Positions 8,589-15,190 of a DNA stretch of 64,000 nucleotides are shown piece after piece. The stretch spans positions 41,515-105,514 of the forward strand of contig JAPPNN010000029.1 in the NCBI GenBank assembly GCA_028873815.1. Reading direction: 5' to 3'. The position numbers and the translations under genes were made by a program. A model generated the notes under the pieces. That model did no database searches, was not told the DNA's origin, and saw nothing but the letters and a program-made list of their open reading frames with translations. Position 1 is the stretch's first letter. Every line of letters starts with the position of its first letter. This DNA is from Gemmatimonadota bacterium (GTDB lineage: Bacteria; Gemmatimonadota; Gemmatimonadetes; Longimicrobiales; Gaopeijiaceae).

Positions 8589-8873
8589 ATGAGGAAAGGA
8601 CGAATGCGGGCAACCGTGTACGCGCTCTGTCTTGCGCTGCTCGCGGGGCAGGGAGCCCAACTGACCGCGGGACTACCGGTCGCCGTCTTCGAGAACGGGG
8701 TACCGACCGCAGTTGAGGGCCGCGGATGGCTAACGTTCAGTATCTGCGTCGGTTGCATAGCGTCGGGCATGTTCCTGGCTGCTACAGGCGGAATCGTGGC
8801 AGCGGCGAGTGTACCCGGTTCGACCATGGCGGCCGCCGGGTGTGTAGCCGCGTGTTACGACGCAATCTTTTGA
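8589..8873 (+). CDS. Precursor peptide 1 of Cx2C/Cx3C family
   Basis: 94 residues; the second of two adjacent ATGs (8586, 8589) best fits the AAGGAGG SD at 8576-8582. An N-terminal signal-like hydrophobic helix (about 8-28) is followed by a short polar spacer and the junction V-E-G-R-G. The predicted core then has Cys-Val-Gly-Cys, 28 small or hydrophobic residues including G-G and A-A-A runs, and Cys-Val-Ala-Ala-Cys, ending Y-D-A-I-F. The junction matches the [VI]-[VE]-G-[GRQ] pattern shared by all six peptides. Likely product: a secreted hydrophobic peptide of about 49 residues with two disulfides. No database family is recognised by me. Confidence 0.8.
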   Translation: MRKGRMRATVYALCLALLAGQGAQLTAGLPVAVFENGVPTAVEGRGWLTFSICVGCIASGMFLAATGGIVAAASVPGSTMAAAGCVAACYDAIF

Positions 8874-8890
8874 TTGACAAGGAGATCCGG

Positions 8891-9226
8891 ATGAATAAGA
8901 CGTTGCACCAACAGATGCACGTCGGCATGGCGATGATGCTGTTCCTTGCCCTTATGAATGGCCTGGTGAACCCGTTTGCGGTCGGAGGGCGGACGGATAC
9001 GACCGCTGAAATCACGATAGCGGAGTCCCTTGGCCGGGGGGCAGTTGAGCGAGACGTGATCGCTGTCGAAGGAGGGCAGGCGCTTGCAAGGACTGGCTGC
9101 GTTCTATGCGTTGGAGGCATTCTCTTTGCTGGCGGAGCAAGCATCGTCGGTTTGATAGCAGTGGCGGCGGCGGCTCCCTTTGCCACGGGTGCGTGTGCCT
9201 TCGTTTGTACGCTGGGATATGGATGA
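8891..9226 (+). CDS. Precursor peptide 2 of Cx2C/Cx3C family
   Basis: 111 residues from the ATG at 8891, with an AAGGAG SD 6 bases upstream. The leader is the longest of the six: a hydrophobic helix (about 11-31), then an acidic, Thr-rich spacer, then V-E-G-G followed by Q-A-L. The core has Cys-Val-Leu-Cys, 28 residues dominated by Gly, Ala, Ile and Val with several G-x3-G-like spacings, and Cys-Ala-Phe-Val-Cys, ending L-G-Y-G. This is the clearest double-glycine junction with an acidic residue just before it. It starts 17 bases after the stop of peptide 1. Confidence 0.8.
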   Translation: MNKTLHQQMHVGMAMMLFLALMNGLVNPFAVGGRTDTTAEITIAESLGRGAVERDVIAVEGGQALARTGCVLCVGGILFAGGASIVGLIAVAAAAPFATGACAFVCTLGYG

Positions 9227-9254
9227 TCATCGATTGCGGTGACAAGAGAGGACA

Positions 9255-9551
9255 ATGGCGCTAATGAAGAACAAGAGTGTTGCAACTGTGATACGAGCCT
9301 TGACCGTGGTTGCGCTGGCGAACGCCACAAACGCGAGCAGCCGGCGGGCGGAAGTCGTCGTTGACGAAGCCGGAACGGTCGAGGCAAGCATGGTGTTGGA
9401 GGAGGCGGTCGTAGGCGGACAGAACACGGGGCTCAACATTGCGTGTTGGGGATGCATCAGTGTCACTGTGGTTCTGGTGGCAATGGCGGGGGTTGGAGGT
9501 TTCCTGAGCATCGCTTGCGGCTTTGCGTGTGGAAAACTTGCCTTGGCGTAA
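9255..9551 (+). CDS. Precursor peptide 3 of Cx2C/Cx3C family
   Basis: 98 residues from the ATG at 9255, behind a GAGAGG SD. The hydrophobic N-terminal helix is short (about 8-24) and is followed by an acidic spacer with V-V-V-D-E and L-E-E, then the junction V-V-G-G before Q-N-T-G. The core has Cys-Trp-Gly-Cys, 20 residues (Val/Ala/Gly-rich) and Cys-Gly-Phe-Ala-Cys, ending G-K-L-A-L-A. The acidic/hydrophobic alternation before V-V-G-G resembles classic double-glycine leaders (L-x3-E-L-x-x-I-x-G-G) more than any other member. It lies 28 bases after peptide 2. Confidence 0.8.
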   Translation: MALMKNKSVATVIRALTVVALANATNASSRRAEVVVDEAGTVEASMVLEEAVVGGQNTGLNIACWGCISVTVVLVAMAGVGGFLSIACGFACGKLALA

Positions 9552-9568
9552 ACAAAAAGGAGGAGATT

Positions 9569-9862
9569 ATGACTAAGCTACGGAGTAAAGGGCTCACGGG
9601 AGCCGTGTTGGTCGCGGTATTGATGGCAGGGTCGCTGCGAGGGCTAGAGGCCGGTGCTGACAACGCCGCGGCGTGGGAAACGCGTTCAGCGGTGGCGGAG
9701 TCGAGTGTGATTGAGGGACAGGGATGGTGGAAGTTCGCTGCATGTATCGGGTGTGTGGCGGGAGCAGTGGTGGGCTCGGTCGTGTCTGCGGGAACTGGAG
9801 CAGCTGCCGCTGCCATCGGCTGTGGAATCTTGTGCGGCATGGCAGCTGCTGATGACTTCTAG
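9569..9862 (+). CDS. Precursor peptide 4 of Cx2C/Cx3C family
   Basis: 97 residues from the ATG at 9569, with a strong AAGGAGGAG SD at 9558-9566. A hydrophobic helix (about 8-24) is followed by an Ala/Glu spacer and the junction V-I-E-G-Q-G. The core starts with W-W-K-F, has Cys-Ile-Gly-Cys, 22 Gly/Ala/Val residues including a run of five Ala, and Cys-Gly-Ile-Leu-Cys, ending A-D-D-F. It pairs with peptide 1: both have E-G-[QR]-G-W at the junction instead of G-G-Q, suggesting two subgroups within the array. It starts 17 bases after peptide 3. Confidence 0.8.
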   Translation: MTKLRSKGLTGAVLVAVLMAGSLRGLEAGADNAAAWETRSAVAESSVIEGQGWWKFAACIGCVAGAVVGSVVSAGTGAAAAAIGCGILCGMAAADDF

Positions 9863-9884
9863 GACCTGGTTATGGAGGTGTACC

Positions 9885-10178
9885 ATGAGGCGGGCAATGA
9901 ACACGTGGTCCCGCGGCTCTGTCGTCGCGCTAATGTTGGGCATTGGCATCGCTTCGGGTCTGCAGCCCAAGAGTAACATGGCACAAAGGAACGCAGTTGC
10001 CCCGACCGACATGATTGAGCAAGCAGTTGTGGTCGGTGGCCAGGGGCTGAACGGCACGTTGGCGTGCAAGCTGTGTTGGTTGGCTGTCAGGCGTCTGGTC
10101 TTTTCGGCGCCAGGAGGCGCAGTGATTGGCGGTTTAATCTGTACGGCCGCCTGTTCAACGCATATCAGTCCCTTGTAG
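9885..10178 (+). CDS. Precursor peptide 5 of Cx2C/Cx3C family
   Basis: 97 residues from the ATG at 9885, with a GGAGGTG SD at 9874-9880. A hydrophobic helix (about 11-26) is followed by a polar spacer, then I-E-Q-A-V-V-V-G-G and Q-G-L-N-G. The core has Cys-Lys-Leu-Cys, 21 residues that include two Arg and an A-P-G-G turn, and Cys-Thr-Ala-Ala-Cys, ending I-S-P-L. The central P-G-G suggests a helix-turn-helix shape, with the two cysteine pairs bracing the ends. It starts 22 bases after peptide 4. Confidence 0.8.
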   Translation: MRRAMNTWSRGSVVALMLGIGIASGLQPKSNMAQRNAVAPTDMIEQAVVVGGQGLNGTLACKLCWLAVRRLVFSAPGGAVIGGLICTAACSTHISPL

Positions 10179-10197
10179 AGAAAGGCAGAAGAAAGTG

Positions 10198-10497
10198 ATG
10201 AGGATGAACAGCGGGATTGTTCGAGGTGTCGTAGTGGCGGCTGCCGTGTTGACGCTTGGGACCGCAGGAACATCGAGCACAGGATATGGTGTCGGAGCGG
10301 ACACAGGCCAGGTTGGAGCGTCGGCGTCGGCGCAGGTGACGGATCAGGTTGTGGGAGGTCAGCACGCGGGCGTGGTGGCGCTCGTAGCTGCATTGCGTTT
10401 GTGGTGCGTGCAATGCGTCTTCGGCGCTGCTTCGACCGGGCAGGTCGACCTCGTCGAGTTGGCCCAGTGCGCCATCTTCTGCGACATCGCGTTCTAG
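10198..10497 (+). CDS. Precursor peptide 6 of Cx2C/Cx3C family
   Basis: 99 residues from the ATG at 10198; a GTG at 10195 is an alternative, and the SD (GAGAAAGG, 10178-10185) is weaker than in the other members. A hydrophobic helix (about 7-26) is followed by a Gly/Ser/Ala spacer, then V-T-D-Q-V-V-G-G and Q-H-A-G. The core has Cys-Val-Gln-Cys, 17 residues and Cys-Ala-Ile-Phe-Cys, ending D-I-A-F. This is the most divergent core: the inter-pair stretch is shortest and contains Asp and Glu. It may be a less hydrophobic partner peptide or an immunity/signal form. It is the last peptide before the hairpin at 10513. Confidence 0.78.
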   Translation: MRMNSGIVRGVVVAAAVLTLGTAGTSSTGYGVGADTGQVGASASAQVTDQVVGGQHAGVVALVAALRLWCVQCVFGAASTGQVDLVELAQCAIFCDIAF

Positions 10498-10512
10498 TCG
10501 GACGGAAACAGA

Positions 10513-10547
10513 GGGGGACCCGGGCCGCTGCTTTGTCCGGGTCCCCC
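10513..10547 (+). terminator. GC-rich hairpin after the peptide array, possible attenuator
   Basis: A perfect 11-bp inverted repeat (GGGGGACCCGG, 13-base loop, CCGGGTCCCCC) follows the last peptide gene by 15 bases and precedes the thioredoxin-like gene. No T-run follows, so it may act as a partial terminator or 3'-end mRNA stabiliser. Either would yield more peptide transcript than transporter transcript. Confidence 0.65.
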
Positions 10548-10559
10548 GATGGATGAATC

Positions 10560-11108
10560 ATGGAGGTATCGAAACCATCGATGCGTGAAAAGAGCGTGGC
10601 GTTGGCGGTGGCGGCTTGTGTTGCGGGTATTGCGATTGTGCCGTTGGTCTGGATGGGCAGAACCGGGGATGGTCCGGATGCCCCGCCCTGGGTGCTACCG
10701 CCCGTCTCAGGTTGGCTGGGGGAGTCGGAAACGTGGACATACCGGGCGAACGAGACGGGGTCGACGGCCTTGATCTATGTCGATCGCAGTTGTGTTCACT
10801 GCAAGGCGGAACTGGAGTTGTGGGAGTCGGTGCAGGAAGATCACGCGAACGGGGTAGCGGTCTGGGTGGTGGCCTCCCCGAGGTCGGTCATGGAGAGAGC
10901 GCGGTGGGTTCCCCCATCGCTTCGTGAACGGACGGTACATGACCGCGACGGAAGTGTGGGCCGGGCCCTGGGGGTCAGCGCGGTGCCCGCGACGTTCTGG
11001 ATCGACGAGACCGATACGGTCCGGATCCTACGTGTCGGACGCAGCAACAGGAAAATGCTTGCCGACAACATCGCCGCAATGCGCGGAAAGGGAGAATCGA
11101 AGTCATGA
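10560..11108 (+). CDS. Thioredoxin/TlpA-like membrane-anchored oxidoreductase
   Basis: 182 residues if started at the ATG at 10560; an ATG at 10581 (after GGAGGT at 10562-10567) is equally plausible. An N-terminal transmembrane segment (about 11-32) anchors a thioredoxin-like domain on the periplasmic side. The active site is Cys78-Val-His-Cys81, and the cis-Pro is Pro143 in V-P-A-T-F. The C-V-H-C dipeptide resembles TlpA/DsbE-type proteins. Its position directly after six peptides, each with two cysteine pairs, suggests it makes, reduces or isomerises their disulfides. Its stop overlaps the next gene's start (ATGA). Confidence 0.85.
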   Translation: MEVSKPSMREKSVALAVAACVAGIAIVPLVWMGRTGDGPDAPPWVLPPVSGWLGESETWTYRANETGSTALIYVDRSCVHCKAELELWESVQEDHANGVAVWVVASPRSVMERARWVPPSLRERTVHDRDGSVGRALGVSAVPATFWIDETDTVRILRVGRSNRKMLADNIAAMRGKGESKS

Positions 11109-11785
11109 GTGGACGAGATGGAGCGCGTGGGGGCGTGCGACGGATTCTGGCAGCGCTGCGGCACTTTCTGAACATGCTCGTGCCCAGTCTGGATGACATT
11201 CGCGAGTATCAACCCATCGCACCCCCGCTGGTCATGGGATGGGTGTTCTCGCTGGTAGCCGCGTTGTCGCTCCGGCCGTTGGTATTAAGCGCAATGGCAA
11301 CCCAGGGACCGGAGATTGCGCAGGGGACGCTTCTGGTGCTGGGTGTAGTGGCAGTGATTGCGCCGCTGATTCACCTGCTCAAGGCGGGGCTTCTGGCAGC
11401 CTTGGGATGGGCTGTGCTGGTGCTTGCGAACTCGAAGCGCCGCATCCGTCCGATGCTTTCGGTACTCCTGTACGGGGAAGCGATTCTGGCGGCGCAGGGA
11501 GTGCTCCAGGCGCTCTATCTGCACCTGGTGACGGGCGGAAGCCCGACGTCACCTGCTGATCTGCAGTCCAATTTGGGGTTGGCAGCCTTCGTACCTGCCA
11601 CGAGCCCGGGTCTGCTGGCGGTCGCCCAGAGTTTCTCGTTGGGCCATTTCCTGTGGTTCGGATTCCTCGTGATTGCACTGCGCCGGTGCGATGGTCCCGA
11701 GCGTCGACCGTCCCTCGGACTCGCACTGTTCTTCTGGGGCGTCATGGTGGCCTTTTCTGCGGCACGCGCATGGGTCACATTGTAA
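11105..11785 (+). CDS. Multi-pass membrane protein, Yip1-like
   Basis: 226 residues, translationally coupled to the thioredoxin-like gene by a 4-base overlap. Five hydrophobic segments are visible (about 42-58, 70-88, 95-112, 120-140 and two near the C-terminus). The arrangement and the P-M-L-S-V-L-L-Y-G segment resemble Yip1/YIF1 domain proteins (PF04893), which occur beside ABC genes in many bacteria with unclear roles. In this cluster it is a candidate immunity protein or transporter accessory subunit. No catalytic motif is seen. Function is inferred from position only. Confidence 0.6.
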   Translation: MSGRDGARGGVRRILAALRHFLNMLVPSLDDIREYQPIAPPLVMGWVFSLVAALSLRPLVLSAMATQGPEIAQGTLLVLGVVAVIAPLIHLLKAGLLAALGWAVLVLANSKRRIRPMLSVLLYGEAILAAQGVLQALYLHLVTGGSPTSPADLQSNLGLAAFVPATSPGLLAVAQSFSLGHFLWFGFLVIALRRCDGPERRPSLGLALFFWGVMVAFSAARAWVTL

Positions 11786-11828
11786 TGCGGGCGAGAGAGA
11801 GGGTGGGCGGGCGGCGTTGGGGGGGCAA

Positions 11829-12545
11829 ATGGCGGGAGTGAGGCTGCGGGGATTCAGCGTCCGGTACTCCAACTTCTTCCTGGAACCGATGGATCTGACC
11901 GTCGATCCGGGAGAACGCGTTGCGTTGGTTGGAGCGAACGGGGCCGGGAAGAGCACGACGCTCAAGGCGATTGCGGGTCGGCTGCGGGACTACGAGGGCA
12001 GGGTGGAACTCTGCGGAGACGACATCCGACCCCAGTTGCCGGAGATCAGGACGCGTGTTGGGTTTCTTCCCGAAAAGCTGCTCGGATTCGGTTGGATGAC
12101 CATCGATGAGCACCTGCGGTTCCTCTCGACCTTCTTCCCCACCTGGGACCGCGACTACGAGCAAGAGCTCCTGACTCGCCTGGATCTTCCGGGGGCGTCG
12201 AAGGTGGGCACGCTTTCCAGGGGGATGTCGGTCAAGCTGTCGCTGGTAACTGCCGAGGCCCACCGGCCACCGGTCCTCATCCTCGACGAGCCCACCACGG
12301 CCATCGATCCGGTCATGCGCCGAGAGCTGCTTGGGATCATTGGTGATTGCGCACCCCGGGGCGGCGATCGCCTCGTCCTCTTTTCCAGCCATATCCTCGA
12401 AGATGTGGAGGTCATCGCCGAGCGGGTCGTCCTGATGAGGGTGGGACAGATCCTTGAGGACGTGACCACGAAGGAGCTTCAGGAACGCGATCCCGGTTCG
12501 CCTCTCTCCCAAGTCCTCCTTTCAACATTGGAGTCCGATGACTAG
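11829..12545 (+). CDS. ABC transporter ATP-binding protein
   Basis: 238 residues. Walker A G-A-N-G-A-G-K-S-T is at 35-43, the signature is the variant L-S-R-G-M, Walker B ends L-I-L-D-E-P-T, and the H-loop is in S-S-H-I-L. This is the domain type of ABC-2 exporters and bacteriocin self-immunity systems (CcmA/BcrA-like). The start at the ATG at 11829 gives a normal N-terminus; the upstream G-run is a weak SD. It overlaps the permease by 8 bases. It has no C39 domain, so leader cleavage and transport are split between separate proteins here. Confidence 0.93.
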   Translation: MAGVRLRGFSVRYSNFFLEPMDLTVDPGERVALVGANGAGKSTTLKAIAGRLRDYEGRVELCGDDIRPQLPEIRTRVGFLPEKLLGFGWMTIDEHLRFLSTFFPTWDRDYEQELLTRLDLPGASKVGTLSRGMSVKLSLVTAEAHRPPVLILDEPTTAIDPVMRRELLGIIGDCAPRGGDRLVLFSSHILEDVEVIAERVVLMRVGQILEDVTTKELQERDPGSPLSQVLLSTLESDD

Positions 12546-13239
12546 TCAAGCCCTTTGGACGCTGGTGGGACTTGAGTTTCTACGGCCCCGCCGGACCTTC
12601 GCGCGTGGTTGGCTTTTCCTCCTGGCAATCGTGATCCTTGTGGTTGCGATAGGGTCTGACACGCAAGCGGCACTAGCGTTGACCTCGGTCGGTGCCGCGT
12701 TTGCCACTCAAATCCCCGCTAATACCCTCCATGACAGGCTTACAGGCAGTCTGGAAGCGGTTACCACACTCCCCGTGAGCGCCGGGACGCTCGCAGCAGC
12801 CCGCCTTGCGGCAGTTGGCCTTATGACGGCGATGGGCGCGGTTCCGATCGCTGTCGCCGGTGGCATTGCAGGCCCCGCCATGCTGGAGGACTCCAGCCTG
12901 ATCCACATAGTGATGGTCTTCTTTGTGGCGGCCTGGATCTTGCTCTCGGTGTTGTCGGCGGTGTCCCTCGCGGTCCTGCTCCGCTTCAGGACCCAGTCGA
13001 TAGTGTCCCATGGCCTGATTGTCGGGTTTGTGACACTAGTGGGCGTGGGCTACCTCTACGATCGGCTCTTCGGGAGCCCATTGCGGTTGATCCGGGCCGT
13101 GATGACCAGCGATCACACCCTGGCGATCGCCATTGGCAGCGCCTTGGTTGGCTCGGCAGTGGTCCTGACGGCCTCATTCCTGCTCACCCGCAGGGGATTC
13201 GAGATCTACCAGCCGGAACCGGACGCGATGGACTGGTAG
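12538..13239 (+). CDS. ABC-2-type permease, bacteriocin export or immunity candidate
   Basis: 233 residues with six predicted membrane helices and short loops, overlapping the ATPase gene by 8 bases. Length and helix pattern fit ABC-2/CcmB-like permeases. With one ATPase and one permease this would form a homodimeric exporter or a LanFEG-like immunity pump that expels hydrophobic peptides from the membrane. If precursors cross the inner membrane by Sec, as their signal-like N-termini suggest, immunity is the more likely role. It is the last gene in the cluster before a change to metabolic genes. Confidence 0.82.
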   Translation: MTSQALWTLVGLEFLRPRRTFARGWLFLLAIVILVVAIGSDTQAALALTSVGAAFATQIPANTLHDRLTGSLEAVTTLPVSAGTLAAARLAAVGLMTAMGAVPIAVAGGIAGPAMLEDSSLIHIVMVFFVAAWILLSVLSAVSLAVLLRFRTQSIVSHGLIVGFVTLVGVGYLYDRLFGSPLRLIRAVMTSDHTLAIAIGSALVGSAVVLTASFLLTRRGFEIYQPEPDAMDW

Positions 13240-13399
13240 GACGGCGCTCGTCCGCTTCGGTGGCCGCGGGAATTCGACCGCTCGGCGGCACTTGCCCGGG
13301 CACCTGCACGCCAACACGGGCGAGCGCTCACGGGTCTTCAGGGTTGCGGGGTGGGTTATTGTACTCCCGGAAACACGGCGCCTCCAACCTGTGGAATCC

Positions 13400-15190
13400 A
13401 TGTCCCGAGGTACCACGAGTCTGGTCGAATCCCTCCTGTCAAGGGTGTCATTCGCAGAGCGCTCGGAAGGATGGAGCCTGATCGAGCGGTTTGCGGTACT
13501 CGTGCGCGAATCCGGGTCGCCGGACGAGCGCGCGGCCGCGCACTACATCGTGTCGCGCCTTGAGAACGCGGGAGTCCCTCACGACGTCTACGAGCCGGAA
13601 CTCTATCTCTCCATACCGAAGGGTGCCTCGGTCGCATTTGCGGGCGTGGACTTCGCCGGCAAGCCGCCGTCGTTTGCGGCGTCAACCCCGAAGAGGGGGC
13701 TGTCGGCGCCTGCCGTCCACATCCCCGCGAACCCGTCCAGCGACGCCGCCGATCTGTTCAAGTCGCCGCACGGTCCACTCCCCGACGACATCGCGGGCAA
13801 GATCGTGGTGACCGAGGGAATGCCCATGCCCGTGTCGGTGGCGCGTTTCGAAGCGGCGGGCGCGGTCGGCCAGGTGTACATCAATCCGGGAAGCCGCGTC
13901 CACTGGGGAATCTGCACGACCGTGTGGGGCACGCCGGGCGAGTCCCAACTCGGGCTGCGTCCCACGACGCCGGTGGCGGCCATCGATCGCTGGGACGGCG
14001 ACAAGCTGATTGCGGCCATCGCGGATGGCCTGGACAGGATCACCGTCCACACCGACCTGGAGGAGGGGTGGTACCCCTGCCAGCTTCCGGTCGCGCGTAT
14101 CGACGGCCAGGAGGAGGATTTCGTCCTCGCGCACGGGCACTATGATTCGTGGGACGTCGGAATCGGCGACAATGCGGTGGGCGACGCCACGCTGCTCGAG
14201 CTGGCGCAGATCTTCCACGAACACCGGGAGGACCTGAGGCGGTCGCTGAGGGTGGCCTGGTGGCCGGCGCACTCTACGGGCCGCTATGGCGGATCGACCT
14301 GGTTCGCCGACCAGTTCGCTCTGGAGTTGTCGCAGCGATGCGTGGCCGCCGTCAACATCGACTCGCCAGGCTGCTGGGGCGCGACCGAATACGACGCCGT
14401 ACCCTGGATGGCGGAGGCCGGCAAAGTCTGCCGCTCCTCGATCCTGTCGGTGGCGGGTGTCGAGCCGACCCGCCAGCGGCCCCTCCGGGCCGGGGACTAT
14501 TCGTTCGACCAGATCGGGCTTACCTCCTTCTTCATGCTGCTCTCCAACATCCCCCAGGAGGAGCGGGACCGGCTGGGCTTCTACCCCGTGGGTGGCTGCG
14601 GGGGCAACATCGCGTGGCATACGGAGAAGGACCGGATCGAGGTGGCGGACCGCGCCAACCTGGAGCGCGACCTCCGGGTCTATCTGACGGCCATCGCCAG
14701 GTTTCTGGAGGACGAAGTCCTGCCCCTGGACTTCCGCGAGACCGCGGCCGAGTTGGGAGATGCTCTCGAGGCGTACGAAGGGACGATCGACAAGGACCTC
14801 GGCAAGGTGTTCAACCTGGTGCCGGTCAGAGAGGCCTACGATGAACTGGTGGAGCGGCTGAACGCCTTCTACGACTCGATCGAAGAGGGCAATGTCGACC
14901 CTGACGTGGCAAACGAGGCGCTGCTCAGACTGGCACGGATCCTGGTTCCCATAGGGTACGCGCAAGGGCCCCGGTTCGAGCACGATCCGGCGACGCCACG
15001 CGTACCCATTCCCAGGCTTGCCAGGGTTCCCGACCTCGCCGCGATGCGCGAAGAGGACCCGGAGATGTTCCGGTTCGTCGTGACGGAGCTGCGGCGCCGG
15101 TCCAACCAGGTCGTTGCCGGCTTCACCGAGGCGTCATGGCTGCTCAAGCGGTTGGCCGCGCCCCTCGTTCCCCATCTGTCCGTCGGCTGA
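13400..15190 (+). CDS. M28-type peptidase with altered metal site
   Basis: A 596-residue protein without a signal peptide, so probably cytoplasmic. The central M28 domain has His247-Tyr-Asp-Ser-Trp-Asp and a G-D-N-A-V-G-D segment typical of the first metal ligands. The usual Glu-Glu pair after the third strand is replaced: the segment reads P-A-His291-Ser-T-G-R-Y-G-G-S. A later W-H-T matches the last His ligand. A PA-like insert lies between residues 60 and 230. The C-terminal 130 residues are helical and unassigned. Related proteins with this His-Ser variant may have changed mechanism. Its 3' end overlaps the convergent racemase gene by 57 bases. The start has no strong SD. Confidence 0.8.
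   Translation: MSRGTTSLVESLLSRVSFAERSEGWSLIERFAVLVRESGSPDERAAAHYIVSRLENAGVPHDVYEPELYLSIPKGASVAFAGVDFAGKPPSFAASTPKRGLSAPAVHIPANPSSDAADLFKSPHGPLPDDIAGKIVVTEGMPMPVSVARFEAAGAVGQVYINPGSRVHWGICTTVWGTPGESQLGLRPTTPVAAIDRWDGDKLIAAIADGLDRITVHTDLEEGWYPCQLPVARIDGQEEDFVLAHGHYDSWDVGIGDNAVGDATLLELAQIFHEHREDLRRSLRVAWWPAHSTGRYGGSTWFADQFALELSQRCVAAVNIDSPGCWGATEYDAVPWMAEAGKVCRSSILSVAGVEPTRQRPLRAGDYSFDQIGLTSFFMLLSNIPQEERDRLGFYPVGGCGGNIAWHTEKDRIEVADRANLERDLRVYLTAIARFLEDEVLPLDFRETAAELGDALEAYEGTIDKDLGKVFNLVPVREAYDELVERLNAFYDSIEEGNVDPDVANEALLRLARILVPIGYAQGPRFEHDPATPRVPIPRLARVPDLAAMREEDPEMFRFVVTELRRRSNQVVAGFTEASWLLKRLAAPLVPHLSVG

Larger units (their letters stand above)
7924..13239 (+). other. Putative bacteriocin-like peptide cluster (peptidase, six precursors, redox, transport)
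   Basis: Eleven same-strand genes span this interval: C39 peptidase, six related small secreted peptides, thioredoxin-like protein, Yip1-like membrane protein, ABC ATPase and ABC permease. Gaps are short or genes overlap. The peptide part is visibly less G+C-rich than the surroundings, judged by eye. The set contains the parts expected for leader removal, disulfide formation and export or self-protection. No lanthionine synthetase, radical-SAM enzyme, YcaO protein or NHLP-type precursor is present. Function as a bacteriocin or signalling-peptide system is inferred. Confidence 0.75.

Noticed and set aside
7924..13239. Lanthipeptide, sactipeptide, YcaO or circular-bacteriocin cluster
   Set aside because: No LanM/LanB/C, radical-SAM, YcaO or DUF95-type protein was seen, and the precursors have cysteine pairs but no NHLP or typical lanthipeptide leader.
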